Assembly: GCA_037444855.1 (NCBI GenBank)
Contig: JBBILO010000007.1
Coordinates: 1-41,699, forward strand
DNA from: JBBILO01 sp037444855
GTDB lineage: Bacteria > Patescibacteriota > Microgenomatia > UBA1406 > GWC2-37-13
Direction: 5' to 3'
DNA length: 41,699 nucleotides
Shown here: positions 41,599 to 41,699 of the stretch, in pieces
Position numbering within the stretch: position 1 is the stretch's first letter
Layout: every line of letters begins with the position of its first letter
Translations under genes and position numbers: made by a program
The notes under the pieces: generated by a model
Seen by the model: the letters and a program-made list of their open reading frames with translations, nothing else
What the model was told of the DNA's origin: nothing
Databases searched by the model: none

Positions 41599-41699
41599 TT
41601 AAAAATAATTAACTCTTCTTTTCAAATGTTTACCAATATAGAAACCATACAAAAACCCACCAATATGAGCAAACCAGGCAACACCGCCTTGAGTAATAT
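41599..41699 (-). CDS. Rhomboid-family intramembrane protease, C-terminal end
   Basis: About 33 codons are visible before the TAA at 41599-41601; the rest lies beyond the window. The sequence GGVAWFAHIGGFLYGFYIG carries the rhomboid last-helix motif with the catalytic-type histidine (AHIGGFLYG), followed by a short basic tail. The serine half of the active site is outside the window. It converges on tRNA-Leu with one base between. Confidence 0.8.
   Translation of the reverse strand, partial: ITQGGVAWFAHIGGFLYGFYIGKHLKRRVNYF

Overview
The window is strongly AT-rich DNA (judged by eye). It is densely packed with short-spaced and overlapping genes, reads with the standard bacterial code, and shows almost no Shine-Dalgarno sequences. 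Many genes start 6-9 bases after a TATAAT-like box, so their mRNAs are probably leaderless. Together with an Elp3-type radical SAM/GNAT enzyme, a stand-alone asparagine-synthase-like PP-loop protein, several giant-loop membrane glycosyltransferases and short in-frame repeat insertions, this suggests a Patescibacteria (CPR) genome, possibly Microgenomates-like. That placement is an inference; no rRNA is present.

Layout. 1-2510: truncated family 2 glycosyltransferase, HD-like protein and Nramp-related transporter. 2511-3647: decayed membrane-protein gene. 3648-6266: rmlC-like, rmlD-like and a GT4 glycosyltransferase that carries an in-frame palindromic insertion. 6252-7075: a RAYT (REP-associated tyrosine transposase) bracketed by REP-like palindromes of the AACCTGCGAGGTT type. 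7157-9548: YibE/F membrane protein and a class II photolyase. 9545-13937 (minus): a Fur-family regulator heading a carotenoid operon, fur - crtI - crtB - crtE - fused lycopene cyclase. 13996-19032 (plus): a divergent five-gene operon, SerK/SbnI-like serine kinase - CooC-like ATPase - PLP decarboxylase - cysteine synthase::rhodanese fusion - SufS-like desulfurase. 19033-20518: REP copies and two decayed membrane genes. 20519-24254: Elp3, Asn-synthase-like protein and GDP-mannose dehydratase. 24301-30549: flippase, two membrane glycosyltransferases, a PIG-L deacetylase and a histidine-phosphatase::APH-kinase fusion. 30561-30769: tRNA-Gly(UCC) and a broken tRNA-Gly copy interrupted at the anticodon. 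30972-32802: decayed membrane gene. 32881-34651: GlmU-like nucleotidyltransferase and GalE. 34773-36964: threonine dehydrogenase and KBL. 36937-40345: EamA transporter, GT2 and DUF2079 protein. 40414-41699: Xer-type recombinase, tRNA-Leu(UAG) and the end of a rhomboid protease.

The most interesting part is 9545-19032. A Fur-family gene and a serine-kinase gene face each other across a 58-base gap. The gap holds a near-ideal sigma-70 promoter with a perfect palindrome (TGCGAC-TAT-GTCGCA) between its -35 and -10 boxes. The same palindrome lies just upstream of the Fur gene's own -10 box. One metal- or redox-responsive switch could therefore control both a C40 carotenoid pathway and a serine-to-phosphoserine-to-cysteine/sulfur (or metallophore-like) operon, next to a DNA photolyase. 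This looks like a photo-oxidative or metal-stress island and, as a unit, is not one I recognise.

Much of the rest is cell-surface glycan work: sugar-nucleotide enzymes (RmlC/D, GMD, GalE, GlmU-like), a flippase, and membrane and cytosolic glycosyltransferases. Several members are in decay.
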